Shown: positions 12,554 through 25,035 of the stretch, one piece after another
Layout of the letters: each line of letters opens with the position of its first letter
How positions within the stretch are numbered: position 1 is the first letter of the stretch
Source: Stromatinia cepivora
Taxonomy: Eukaryota; Ascomycota; Leotiomycetes; Helotiales; Sclerotiniaceae
Direction: 5' to 3'
Length of the DNA stretch: 64,000 bases
Assembly (NCBI GenBank): GCA_014898415.1
Contig: RCTD01000009.1
Span: forward strand, 620,001-684,000
Made by a program: the position numbers and the translations under genes
The notes under the pieces: generated by a model
What the model was told of the DNA's origin: nothing
Databases searched by the model: none
Seen by the model: only the letters and a program-made list of their open reading frames with translations

Positions 12554-13001
12554 GAGAGTAGCTAAGCGAAGTTCATTGGAAGGCGAGGTCAAAATACGGG
12601 AACATCAACCAAAGGGAGTTTGGACATAGTGGGAATTTTGAGATTTTACGGATTCTCAATGCATAGGACGGCGTCTTCAACTGGATTCACATATGATCAT
12701 GCCATTATTTGGCTGCATATGTATATGTATGTTATTGGTATCATAGTTACAGGCGATGGAAATATCAACAGTTGCTTCGCAGAATGATGTAAATTGTGGT
12801 TCCAACTTTTCCTTCTTCCTTATACAAATTCGCCGCCGTATTCCTTCTTACATAATTCATCAACACTAGGTACCCATATATCATTATTGCTTATATTCCG
12901 TCTCTTTTTATGTCCTCCGGACTATCCACCTCATCACCCATCCCTAACGGATTTTCTGCTATCCTCTTTCCACCTCCACTGTCTCATCCTCCCCTATCCA
13001 C
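12554..13001. other. Convergent 3' regions
   Basis: This is the space between the SYF1 stop and the stop of the minus-strand gene ending at 13002. Only pyrimidine-rich sequence with no recognisable feature is seen. Confidence 0.5.
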
Positions 13002-13756
13002 TCAGTCGCTCTTGCTAACTCTCCTTCCAAGTTGGTTTCCTCCCTCTTTATTGCGACTCCCACCCAAGCCGAAGATACTCCCATACCCTTTCTCCGCGTG
13101 AGTTGCATGAAATACGGCATCGCGATCAATATGTTTATCGACATGACCATCGCGAGAACTCGGCGTGGCGTAGATAGAACCTTTGCGTTTTTGAAAGCGG
13201 GAGGGAGGTGTCTTGGAAGCGTCTGAAAAAAGGTGTAAGTTGTGTTAGTGTTGTCGACCTTGGTGGGGAGATTTAAAGGCAAAAGAAGTGGAAAGAGGAG
13301 AAGAAGATAGTGAAGGTTTGGATGTTGGGGGATGTGATGAATGGGGTAAGGTAAAAGGAGAAGGTGATGAGGAGGGAAATGATGGTAATAACAAAGGTGA
13401 GGAATTGGGATGGGAAGAACGACGATTAAGAGGGAAAACCAACGAACCCCATTCATCAGAACTTAATCTTCGATCTTGACTTGGTGATTCTGAATGTGTG
13501 TTTAATGTCGCGTTTGGAGAGGTGGGAGTGGGAATGTTTATTGGGCCTTGGGTTTTAGAGGCGAAGGGGTTGTTGTTTATGGGATCTTTGCGCTGCGCTG
13601 CAAAGGGGTCATCGTGAGTGAGGCCTAGAGAGGTCGGGGAGGTTGGAGAGGTGGGGGATGGGGTGTAGGCTGAAGAGAGAGGAGAAGACTGTTAGTTAAA
13701 ATTATTTGATCCTAAAGACTGGGTTAGAACGAACTTTGTGCTTGTGGTGAAGCCAT
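13002..13756 (-). CDS. Conserved-looking protein of unknown function, Ser/Pro-rich
   Basis: Three exons (13735-13756, 13259-13669, 13002-13222) join in phase into 217 aa. I do not recognise a named family. The first part is Thr/Ser/Pro/Asn-rich and contains HDDPFAAQRKDP and NNNPFASK. A compact block DRRLSSDEWGSLVFPLNRR follows, then a serine-rich stretch. The C-terminal block has TPPSRFQKRKGSIYATPSSR, DGHVDKHIDRDAVFHATH and AEKGYGSIFGLGG. The well-formed Asp/His/Arg-rich C-terminal block and exact splice phases argue that this is a real gene. Introns are 65 and 36 bp; the second is short, so its donor (GTCGAC) is the weakest point. The longest single open frame here (12959-13456, minus) is a frame shadow. 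No membrane segment or signal peptide is seen. It converges on SYF1. Confidence 0.6.
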
Positions 13757-16454
13757 ATTTATTTTGATGGTATTTTGCTCGTGTGAAAATAAATATATAC
13801 GGTCGACTTTTCTTGTTATCGTTTGGCCAGCTGCATATAATTCGTTTCTGATTTTCTGTTCTGTAAATGCAGAGGAAGCTTAATATTTCAATGCCAAACT
13901 TAGTTTATTCGAATCAATATGCTCAATTGGTAAATTCTTGATTACATCAACACAAAGAGCAACGGCAAGCCAAGAGGAAGGACGGCTCCTCCACTGTTAT
14001 TTAAAGCTTCCAGGTATGACGAGCCAGTACGGGAACCTCCACTGAGACGGCAGGAATAGGAGAAAAGCTCTATCACAATTACAAGTTTTGCCACGATTCT
14101 TTGTATTCTTTGACGCTTGCTAGACAACAAGTTGTAGAAATCCCCGCATGCTTTTCATGCGTTTTGGATGCATTGCAGCCGCTTGACAATGCGGGCGATG
14201 AATTGAGGGGAATACACTCAATGCATACTTAATGTTCATTGGGTGATAAATGGGTTCATTACACAGATGGTAAAAGTAACGCACTTGGCGAGACAAGAGT
14301 AGCTTTGTGTAACATGTAAAATGAGAGATCATTGGAGTAGACGACAAAGGACTCGAGGACCCAAGCTCGCTTAGACGAATCGGAGAAGGGAGTTGATGGC
14401 GGGGATTTTATGACGTATAAATTTACCTTGATTGATAGAAATTGTGGTGTGTGTAAACTTTGAAGAATCAAGTCAACAAATCGACGAGTGAATCTTGGTG
14501 GGTGGATATTTATCAACTCCGGAGTATTACAAGGTAGGTAGGTAAAAGTAATGTATTGCTGTTCAACTCATGATCACTTGGTCTCTTGACATATTTTATT
14601 TGTGCCCAGCGTGGGGGGATTCTGGGGGTCTGTGAAGTTTCATGGCGAAATTTGAGGGAATGGGAGTTCGCCACCTAGATATTGATAAATGTTGTGCTAA
14701 GGACAGAGTGGCTGTGTTATGGTTGGCAGCAGTCATCTAAATACCAATGAGGTGGGGAATTGCGAGGGATCGACAAATCGTGTGATATGATATTTCGTGG
14801 AGAAAGAATGCTTGGGCTGTGCAATTAGTGGTGTGAGCTTGAGGATTGCATGATGTGTGCTTCCAAATACCATGAATGCGATGGTTGATGGGGATACTGG
14901 TGATACTCGGAGTTTTCGTCAGATGTTACTCAGGTTTTAAGGTTGGGAATATATCGTGGAGATACTTCGATCTGATTGTTTTTTCTAAGTTTCTTGGATC
15001 GTCCAACCAAGAAACTATAATATGGAATACGCTAATCATAGTATACGTATTGCTCTCTTAAGTAGTCCATCGTTTTGTTTGTTCTCGTTTCAAGTATCTC
15101 TAGTTGATTATTAAAAGAGATATTCATCTCTTTTCTTTTAACTTGGTAGTGTGGGCAGCTGATTTTTATATTCTAGATTGAAGTCATATATTAGAGATGA
15201 AATTTCAATCCAAGTCTATGTATGAATTGCTCCAGTTGTGGATGGGGAAATTCTCGTCCCAAGTACCTTCAACATCCTAGTCTAGATAGCTCATCAAAAC
15301 CCTCAAGCTTTGACGTTCTCAAGTCATGATCTAGAACTATGAGCTCACGGGAAGCTCTTCAGTTTCTCTCATATTCAAGGGGCTTTCATTCAAAGTATTC
15401 TTGGTTTAACTTACGGCATTAATTGCCTACATATCCGATATTAATGTTGTCCTTTGCTATTATACATTTCCTATATATCTGCAAGCTATGCATTAGTACA
15501 TATCATCTCTTGAAAATCTGGTTCGCACCTGAGATAAACAAATATGTTGTAGGTCTTCAGGAGAAAGTTTACTAGTACTATAAGGTAAGCTTTCAATGTA
15601 GTATTACTTGGGATTGGTGAAAGAAGCTATTTTAAAAGATTCCTTATTGTCTTTGGAGACTCTAGCTCTCACCATGAAGTGGCACTGGGTCAATGAAGGG
15701 GATGGCCTTGGGTTAGCAGTTTGAAAGCTTAAGGATTATTATCTCGCATTATGCGATTTTGATCTACAAATATTTCATGAAGTCTTGAGAATTAAAACGT
15801 CTCCGTTTGATGCTAGCCTAGGCGTATATGGTTTGTTCATTAATCGCTCATCAGGATTATCACTCTAGTCACCTTGATGGATATCTCATGAACATCACTT
15901 TGTATTGTTTAAAAAGATTCACTATGATGTGATAATTCATTTCAATTATAATTTTCTATGTACCAAGCCTTCCATCAAGCTTAAATTGTCTCGTATTGGG
16001 TATTGTACATATTTACAATGTATTTAGAGTACTATAATTCTCTAAAGAAACATAAATGACCTATTCGAATGCACTTTTGGGGGAATTGCGCACTATACAA
16101 CCCTATAGCGCCTCTGACAAACTGACTCTTTGTTCACAGTTGAACAAGACACCTTCACATCCTCATGATAGTATTGTAAGCTCCATTCTCATGTATAGAA
16201 ACCCCTACAAACTCCATTTGAAATAGTAAACACGCAAATTTAGAGAAAAGGCGGAAGAAAACGTCCTAACACGATTCTCGAGCATGAAACCCAGATTGAG
16301 ATCAACCGCCATCAAGCCCAGGGTATAAAAGAAATCCTTTAAATGTGTTGCAAGCTCTCATTCTTGCAAATTGTTGATAAGATCCACTGTAGCTTTGAAA
16401 CCTCAACGGGGGACACAAGTTGTTGGGTGTCACATAGACAATTGAAGTAAGCAT
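13757..16454. other. Gene-poor intergenic region
   Basis: This 2.7-kb stretch has only short open frames. One (13942-14130, minus) ends in a hydrophobic tail resembling a GPI signal, but no convincing gene leads into it. No tRNA, tandem repeat or transposon motif was recognised. Confidence 0.5.
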
Positions 16455-19400
16455 TTACGGGCTCGAAATACTATAGATATCATCTCCCTCTTCAAAGGAG
16501 AAGCGACGAGAAGTAGCTTCTGAATTAGCTTTTGGATTAACTTCTCCAGCTGGTTCACGAAATATAGCCTCCTGATCTTGCACTCTGAGAACTACATTAC
16601 GAGATTCATGCTCCACATGAGTTCGATCGAGAGCTCCGAAAGGTTCTTGGAGATCCCCCACATCATCATTGAGATATTTAAAGGGATCAGTTCCTTGACG
16701 TTCTACTCTCTCGAGTTCCAGTCTGTGAGCGTGACGATGGGCCAGAAATTGAATTTCGCGAACATTCTCATCATGAATTAGCGCCCGAAGATATAGTTCT
16801 TTCTCGTGTTCTTGTCTTTCCATATCGCGGCGGCGCCACTCATCTACTTGTGCCTCTCGGTTTCTGGTAGTTGGGTCAAAGGGATTCGGAGGTTGGATAC
16901 CAGACGGCTTTTCTCCGGCGAAAACGTAGTTACCAGGCTCTGCGGCTCGGTTTCCGATAGATGGAGCGAATTGGTTTGGTGGTTGATTATCAGAAAGTAT
17001 TTCTTCATCACAATTGAAGTTATTATGCTGTGCAAGAGCATATGTAGGAGGAGGGTTCAAGCGGTATTGAATCTCGGCTATGGAAGGGAGACCATCCGGG
17101 CGCAATGGTCTCTCGGAAGACATAGACAATACGTGATCTGATGTAATAGAGGCGCGAGTAGGAGTTACAGGAGCTGGTCCTCGCTCCGGTGATCGCTCCG
17201 CATAACTAGCAGTGAGAGTAGCATTTGATGGTAGTGAACCGGATAGTGAAGCAGAGAGAGGACCAATGGTAGGGCTGGCGGTGGGAAAGGTATCGAGCGT
17301 AAACCATCCATAGGGACAATCTGCCGGGAGTTCTGCCGGAATTTCAACTGGGTTTCCTACAGAAAGTTCCTCCGGCATTGTGGCTGCAAGTTCTAGACGT
17401 TGATGTGGGACTTCGGCTTTAATTTCAGTCGGCTGAGCCATATCTGAGTTTATTTCAACTGTTCCGCTATCGCGGCCAGGAGCCCCCGAAACACCTGCCG
17501 CCGCTGACAGAGGGCCTCCAAGCCGCCGGCCAACGCCATCTTCGGACTCAGAAGTAGAATTTATAAGCTCAGGGGCGACCATTTTTGGTTTATAGTATTT
17601 AACACAAGAAAAGTAGAAGGTAGCCAACATAATAGCCAGTGTCCCGGCTACACTGATAACTATGCCAGCAATTTTATCCTTGGATAAGCGAGCTTCCTCA
17701 GTCTTCGATCCGGGTGTCACTGTACCAGTTTCTTGTCCAGTGGTAACGTCTCCACTTGGTATAGCAACAATGCTCTTGTTATTTAGCGTGTCAGATACAT
17801 GAACGGCTTGGTGAAGGGAGAATTGGTTGGTCTCGTAGGAGGTGATAATATATGCCTCTTGTAAAAATGCTCGGCCGATAGTATATTGACTAGTATTTGC
17901 TGATCTAGCTAATGGAAAGTAGAACTTCGATGCCTGATCGGTTCCATATTCAGTATTTGGAATGTATGGGTAGGTTAATTGCAAGTCGAAAGCCGCATAT
18001 GGTAAATTAATCACGACAATATCTGCGTCCGTAGATGTGTCTTTAAATCTAAAAGTAAACGTTGTCGTTGTGGATGAATCTGAAAGGTTATTATGCTGGT
18101 TGGGATTCTCGTCAAAGGTATATAAATTCAAGGACTCGTTATAAGTAAGTCCTAGGGCATCTGCAAATCGATCGCAAACGGCTTCTGGAAACCATAAGTA
18201 AGGAGTTGAGCTATCGATTAACGCGCTGATTTTGTCTTCGGCAGAAGCAAGTTGTATAAGTGCATTTAATCCATTGGACGATGACACAAAAATACTTTCG
18301 ACGAATGCTTGAGGAACAGGTGGATCCTGTGTGAGAGTGAACGTAACGTTATGAGGTATGAATCGGTTTTCGTCATATCCACCGAGTGTCAACGACATTG
18401 GTTCTCCCTTTTGCTCTGAATGGTGTCAGTAAAATGTACTAAGAGATGTATGAACAGTTAAAATACTCACGATACACAGCGCCAGCAGTGTATCCATAAC
18501 CTGCCCCTACTATCTCTCCCATAGTTACTAATTGTGTATATGTCGCATTTGGCGTAATATAAGAATAGTTTCCGACACTGGCACCCAAACCAAAGCTCCC
18601 TACCCAATACGCTGTGGAATTAATCATGGCAATTGTGGCATTAGGAATGGTTGGGCCATCGGGCCCAAATGCAAGATTATCAAGCCCATAATCTCCATAA
18701 GGTGGCCAGTATAGTGAATTTCCTGTACCAAGATTCCAAATAGGCGAAGATTCCAATGTCAAGAGAGAATTCCATGTAGACGATTGATTTGCGTTAAAGA
18801 GTGAGCCCCTGCTAGTGGAGCACTCCGAAGCTTTGAAGTATAGTTAGCATCTAAGCAAAGCAGGGCATTTCAGCTGCACCTAGTAAAGGGAGAGGAATTA
18901 AAAATTCGACAATTTTTGAATCTTTTATTATGACTTATGATCTAATGAGGTTTGACACACCTGATGAATTCAATGTACTGCATTGAATCAATAATCAGGA
19001 TAATCGTCTTTCCGGATTGCACCCTGAACACAGAGAATTCTGGCAGGAGATTAGTGATTGGAGGAGTACCTGGCCATATATAATCCTATATTTTTGCTCC
19101 AACTCGAAGTTTTAGATAATTAAGCCCGATACAATCTGAGCCAAACACTATAATCTAGCATTGAAAGGATATTGTCTGATGAATGTTGCCATAAAGAAAA
19201 GTAATTCGGAGACTGGCATACAATATTGGGGAAATTGAATCAAGTGAGTGAGTGGTTTGAACGGTGTTTCAATAATTGTGATCTGATGCTTGAGGTGATC
19301 GAAGGAAAGTGTTGCCCTGGCTATGATTTGAAATTGAAGGTATGGGGCCTGTGAATGATGTAATTGTAAATGACGATCCGTAGATTATCACTTGATATTG

Positions 19401-19855
19401 AATGGATGACATCTATTTCATGATTTGACATTGAAGGCATGAAGTTTGATAAGGTTTGTGATTGAAATTGATGATCTAGATATTATCATCTGGTCACAAG
19501 AGTGAAAATATCCCAAAAGAACAAAAGCATGATATAGAGAAGTACAACATACCACCATCTTGACAACCATAAGGTCCAACACCCCAGATTTCAGCGCTGA
19601 GAGTGTTCGGAAGGAGATTGACCCATTGCTGTGGTGTGCCCAACCTGATAGAAACTACAGACCACGATCCATCGTCTCCATACCTTTGACTGTATCAGCA
19701 TCTTCATGAACGAAGGGGGAGTCGTATTTGCTATACCATCCGGTAGAAGGCGTTAAACTTAAAGCTGTGGCAGCGGCCACACCGTCAATGACTTGTCCAA
19801 AGAGTAAGAGCAAACTTAGTTGTGCAAGAGCACACTTTATCATAAGTAAGATCAT
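16455..19855 (-). CDS. Membrane-anchored aspartic-peptidase-fold (A1-like) protein, probably inactive
   Basis: Exons 19737-19855, 19553-19683, 18471-18830 and 16455-18415 join in phase into 856 aa. A signal peptide (MILLMIKCALAQLSLLLLFG) is followed by the N-lobe start GSWSVVSIRLGTPQQWVNLL. At the first catalytic motif the sequence reads LLPNTLSAEIWGV where active pepsins have D(T/S)G. The C-lobe includes SLTLGGYDENRF and ALIDSSTPYLWFP near residue 270, where the second Asp is kept as D-S-S. Several N-glycosylation sequons lie outside. A single membrane helix sits at about 450-475 (IAGIVISVAGTLAIMLATFY). It is followed by a roughly 380-residue cytosolic tail rich in Pro/Ser, then an Arg/Glu-rich helix likely to form a coiled coil. 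Loss of the first Asp suggests a pseudo-protease, possibly a surface receptor or sensor; that role is inference. The second intron is unusually long at 722 bp (18831-19552). The start at 19855 is chosen because it begins the signal peptide. Confidence 0.75.
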
Positions 19856-22800
19856 AGTCCAGAATGTTGTGTCAGAGATACAGAAAAGTACAGTGATGCG
19901 GTGATCACTGTGCCAAGTGCGGCAGGAGTATAAAAAAGTGATATAGTAACAACCCAGGACCAAGACGAAAGCCGACTTGGAGAGGCAAAGCAGGCTGCAG
20001 ATTTGAGCCGCATTCACGGCCTTAAGCCAATTAGATATAGTAAATCAAGCGGAATTAAAAAATGATGGGCCAAGAACTAAAGAGAGCCAGTTACTTTTTG
20101 TGTTCTGGTTGCTTTAGTCTGACTTGTCTGTTATGGGATAGAAAGATAAATAAAAGTTGATGTAGTGAGGATATTTAGAGTAGACTGGGAGCACGGAAGA
20201 ACCAAGCAGAGAAAGCAAGGAAAGGGGGCAACTAAGAGTCGACTAAGCGAAAGCATGCAAATTTCCAAAGACCCCACCATCCAAGAAATTACTGAATAAT
20301 GCTTCTGCAACACCTTGTTTCCATCTATCAACAATAAAGACTTGATGGGACCATCGGTTTGAAACATATCGGGCCATGCCTACGGCGATCGAGCATTACT
20401 AAGAACAAATTTTGATCCTGGCGCAGAAGAATTGTCAATGGATGCCAATTATTGAGTCGATAAAGGAGTAAAATAGAGGGCTCACGTCTATGCTGATAAA
20501 GTTAAAAGAAGGTTGAAGGTAGTGAGCTGCTTTTAACTAGCAAAAGCTCGTGGGTATGGTGGACACAGGTTAGATTAGGTCAGCACGGTCACTTAGGAAT
20601 GCCACTTAGGAACAGAGATGTAGAAACTGTCAACTAATTTACGTATTAGGAAGCATAAAGCCTTCGTTGCTTAAAGCACCAGGAACAGTTCCTTACCATC
20701 AGAGTTATCTCAACAGCTCAATCCATATTCATAGGGGCAGCAAAAGCCAATTCTGCCTGAGCTGAGAAGAAATGAAAACATCAAATACGCCTTTCTTCCT
20801 TAGAATCTATATTCTTCAAAACAATGTGAACAAGCCGTCGTTCTTTACTTGCAGTTTATTCCAGACTCTGCCCAAATACCAAGATCTAGGGGAACGGAAA
20901 AGCATCATAGCGTGAAACTAGAACCCATAGAGCTTGGCTCTTGATTAGCAGTATATTGCCATATCAATACTATGTGACTATTTAAGATTGCTAGGTTATC
21001 AACATATTTTTCTACCTGTATTACTAGTTAATTTTTGGGGGGCTTTTGGAATGCCACATATCATAAATCTTTTATCAGTCTCGATTTAGAGTACATACTA
21101 CCATCATCGTACCTTCAATTTGAGATATAGCAGGTCATTTTAAATTACTGCTTCCATGAATTCGCTTGGGCAAAAGGCATCAGCTCCCTGCGTTTTCGCC
21201 CTTAATCTTCTATCATTTCAAGATCCAGATCTTTATTTAGGAGTTCAAAGTGCAAAAAGATCTAATTTTCGGAATGTCTTTTTCCGATTTTCTTTGCCAT
21301 ATTTGGACTGGACCCCTCGCACTATTGTGCGACTACTGTTCGGATACTCAGGCCAGTCTTTGAAGAAGGCCGGAGGCTTAGCGAAGCATATTTTTATATC
21401 AAAAATCATCTACTTCAAAAATCTATATAAATTCAATATATAATTATGTACTTCAAATTTGAAAAAAAGAATAATAATTTATTGAAAATTTAATATATAT
21501 ATTTTACATTTTCTCATTATTTCTTCAATTTGATAAAATTTGACTTAGAATTTTAATATATTAAAATAAACTATTTGAAAGGTTAAAATATATCTAAAAT
21601 TAAAATTTTACAACATTATAATTTCAATTATATTTTTTTAATCAATAAGACAAAATGAAATTTTCTTCTTAATATATAATTGTTAATTAAATGAACCTTT
21701 ATTGAAATTTCGAATATCAAATCTATATATTAAATAATTGAATTAATACATATTTTTAAAAAGGTTGATTTTGGTGATGAAAACCATGAAAGCTTGGGCC
21801 CCGAGTATTATGCATTAGTCTAGAGCTTCGACGTATTCCATAGTAAGCTATCATCGCTAGCTAACTCTTACAAGGTTCAACAATGATGATCACATAGTCA
21901 TTTCGAATCAGGATAGTGGGGACTTTAAATGTCATCTTCGGTTCGTTGAGAACGATAAGAATTCTTAGCCAATAGTCACTCGATTCAAGGGCTTTGGACG
22001 AATATAATTAGGCAAGTCATTAACATCGCTAGACAAAACACAGTTCTGATCTACCCTTTAGGTAGGATGTGGTCACTGTATTCGAAGTGTAAACTTTTCC
22101 ATTTATTAACCACCTGTTGCCGTCCTCCCGAAGTCCATTATTGTCTCTATCAGACACAACATCGCGCTTGTCTAGCGTTCGACTTTCAGGTACCGCCACA
22201 GGTAGCTTATCTAGGAATTGAAACAGGTTTTATCATATGGTTTAACAAGAAAATACAGTGGTTGACTGCCGAGTTCTTTTATACTTCTAGTCAGGATGCC
22301 CTTCATTTGCGATGCATTGCTAGTATAAGTTGTACCAAAGTCAAGACCAAAGCACTGATCTGATCTTATCTTCAAGCATTCAGTAACTGGGACTACGTTG
22401 GCAAAATTATGAAGCTCTTCCACACCCCAATGGCTTTTCACTTGTCTTTTCAACCTCATGCTGTCTCACATTTATACCCATTACATTTGTTTTTGCATAC
22501 CTTTCGAAACTGTCTCTAGAGCCAGTACAAGGGCTTGAAATTTGTACACTCCTTTCTTCTATGCACAGTCCATGAACATGCCTACACTACTTTCCTCCTA
22601 CACAACCCATGAAGCTGTGCCCCTCTCACTTCTTGCACCGGATATTGCCAAGGTCAACTATCCCATGAAGTGATCCGGGGCAATGCTTTATTATGGATCG
22701 GCTTTTCTATGGATTTTCCTTTCACCTAAATATTTCAACGTTTCCGCTACAGGTAAGTGGTTGAATGTTGTTGCCCGGAACTACTCCGGCTAATATTGAC

Positions 22801-22925
22801 AAGCACAATTCCAACCATTCCCAAATTCCAGCATAGCTGCTACCTCTTCTACTACACAAGCATTTCAACCGTCTATTCTCAATTTCACGGGTCTATTAGT
22901 CGATTCATCAATATAATCCTCATTA
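19856..22925. other. Gene-poor intergenic region
   Basis: About 3 kb between the peptidase-like gene (its promoter end) and the broken Ser/Thr-rich gene. Short open frames lack recognisable domains. An AT-rich island lies inside it (separate entry). Confidence 0.5.
21405..21765. other. AT-rich island
   Basis: A stretch made almost entirely of A and T with TAATATAT/AAATTT runs, much more AT-rich than its surroundings. No coding potential is seen. Such islands in ascomycetes often mark repeats mutated by RIP (repeat-induced point mutation); here that is only an inference. Confidence 0.6.
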
Positions 22926-24377
22926 GTCTCTAGAAATGTTGGGGACACCATTTTCCTGTCACTATCATCAACCCTTTCTACTACTTCTTGGACCAGTATT
23001 GGTGCTACCAGGAATGCGAGCTCTGGCAGTGTTCCGGCTGTTGGCCCCGCACCTCAATGGCTAAGTAGCATCAGCGGAGTGACTTGTGTCTTCGTTTCAA
23101 CCTCCAATTCCACGTCTCAAATACCAAGCCTGATCGCCTCAATACCTTCCGGCTGACCGCAAATTTTGGGCAGCCTACATAACCTACTGGTTTCAGACAA
23201 CTAATCAATAAACCAAACGTAACCCCTACATGGCCTCCCAATCACCACACGAATTCCAGTTTCAGATACAGTGAAACAGGAATTGTCCATAAAAAGACGA
23301 CCACAACATTGAAATCGATACCGGAGCCAGCTCCTTGCATTGCCCTTGATTCTTCTGATGATTATTTCTTTGATTTCATTGTCGTACCTAGTACAAATAC
23401 AATTACACTTGCTAGCAATGCAACGTATAGCTCAGTAACAGAATTTACTCCACCGGTCTATTGTCCACCAGGCAAACCATCAACGTATGCTATACCAGGA
23501 TCATTTCCAGGTGGAAATGTAACGGACCCAAACCTGTTAGACTCAAATCGCATGGAAAAACAGATTTGCCCCTAGTAATTGCAACAGACTTTTCGCCATT
23601 ACCACCTGCAAGATATTCATCAACAAAAACGACAACAATCTTCGTTACAAGCAAGAACCCCCAAGTTGTCTGCCAGTATACCCCAGCATCTTTCCCTGGT
23701 GTTCCCGTCACAAGAATTGACAAGCGTAGTACATCAGTCCCTATGGCTGTAGCAGCGTCTAGCATCGAAGCAACCAATGGAGGAAAATCAGAGGGAGGAT
23801 CTGACAATCAGTCTAACCCAACTCCACCTTCTACAACCTCAATGGTAGTTTTTGGGGTTCATTGTCCTAACGCCGAGCAATGTTGTAATAAATGGGTGTA
23901 CAGTTTAGAGAGGAAATCCACCTTCAACAATCAAACAGAAGAGACACGTGTTTTCGATTAATCCATCTCAAGTCGTTGGTCCCTGAACAACTATCACTTT
24001 GCGATCTTTACAAGGAGACAGTGAAGTCATCAGGTCAGTGTCAGCTGATATCGACTCATCGCCAAATCTAGTTTCTTCTTCTGGGGCAGGGAGCTCCTCA
24101 AGTCGTGACAGTGATGAACACCCACACAATAACGATTAGAAATAGTGGTATTGAGTTTGCAAGAACCACATTCACAGGGATGTTAGAATCGCCCATGACG
24201 CAAGCCATGTCTATAAGTACAAGTAAAAGATCAACGTTTACAACGAAAAGCGAGGTCTTGATATCTGCATCTGCAGCGGCGACGAGCACAAAGCGGAAGA
24301 AGGACTGCGCCGTGAAGATAGCTCCTTTATTTGGAATATTCGGTTGCTTGCTTTTAGTTGTTGGTATCATGATGTAA
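22926..24377 (+). pseudogene. Degraded Ser/Thr-rich (mucin-like) surface-protein gene
   Basis: Protein-like, Thr/Ser/Pro-rich segments continue along the strand but switch frame several times. They include 22926-23155 (TSIGATRNASSGSVPAVGPA), 23309-23575 (PPVYCPPGKPSTYAIPGSFP), then from about 23570 a shifted frame with KTTTIFVTSKNPQVVCQYTP, and 24105-24377, ending DCAVKIAPLFGIFGCLLLVV. The final hydrophobic tail at the very C-terminus resembles a GPI-anchor signal or a tail anchor. Two segments share a related pattern (aromatic/Thr, Cys, Pro-rich, then SFPG), suggesting an internal repeat. In-frame stops and shifts, with no introns that repair them, point to a decayed gene. No start with a signal peptide was found. 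An unrecognised multi-exon gene remains possible. Confidence 0.35.
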
Positions 24378-25035
24378 CGATTGGGAGATAAAACAACATA
24401 CGGAAAAGGAGTTCTGGGAGTTTTGATTAAAAAATGGGAAAACAGATCTTTACTCTGGAAATGTACTTTATGATATACTTCTAGAAATATTCGAACTGTA
24501 ATTGACGCCAGATAATTTCTCAAAAACACCAAAATCGCTCAGCATCCTCACATAAAGATTTGAAGGGGCGTAGATTGAAATGAGGTCTGATGGAATGGCG
24601 GAAACAAGAGGTTATAATGGAGAGTCTTGATGGTCTTTTACTATCTCAAATTTGGGAGCTAGAAATTGAACGGGATATATAGTTGATCGTTGGAATGATG
24701 TGAATTGTCCGATTTCATTCCCCTTGAAGAAAATGGTTGTTACCATCCGGAGGTTACCGAAGAAGGAGTACATTTATCAAAACCTCAGGCACACGTAGTA
24801 AGAACGTCACCATGCACATGGAAATTACATGACCTTGTAAATTTGTGTCACATCGAAATGAGACATAGAATAAGATTCAAATATTCACAATCACAAGAAA
24901 CAAGGAGACTACAGCTCACACACGAACATCCCGAACGAAAGAACAAGACGCCGCCGACTACTTTATTTACAATAGACTGACCGGATATACTGGCTCAGTC
25001 AAACTCTTATACCCCACCTCTTCACGTTCAATTTT
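24378..25035. other. Intergenic region
   Basis: This is the promoter side of the F-box gene. The open frame at 24705-24980 begins with a non-ATG codon and shows no domain, so it is not called. Confidence 0.5.

Noticed and set aside
12959..13456. 165-codon minus-strand open frame
   Set aside because: It overlaps the three-exon gene in another frame and reads as His/Pro/Leu low complexity; the spliced model explains the region better.
13942..14130. Minus-strand open frame ending SSYLEALNNSGGAVLPLGLP plus a hydrophobic end, like a GPI signal
   Set aside because: No signal peptide or upstream exon with coding character could be joined to it; the tail alone is too little evidence.
24705..24980. 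91-codon plus-strand open frame upstream of the F-box gene
   Set aside because: Non-ATG start and no recognisable features; it lies in the promoter region.
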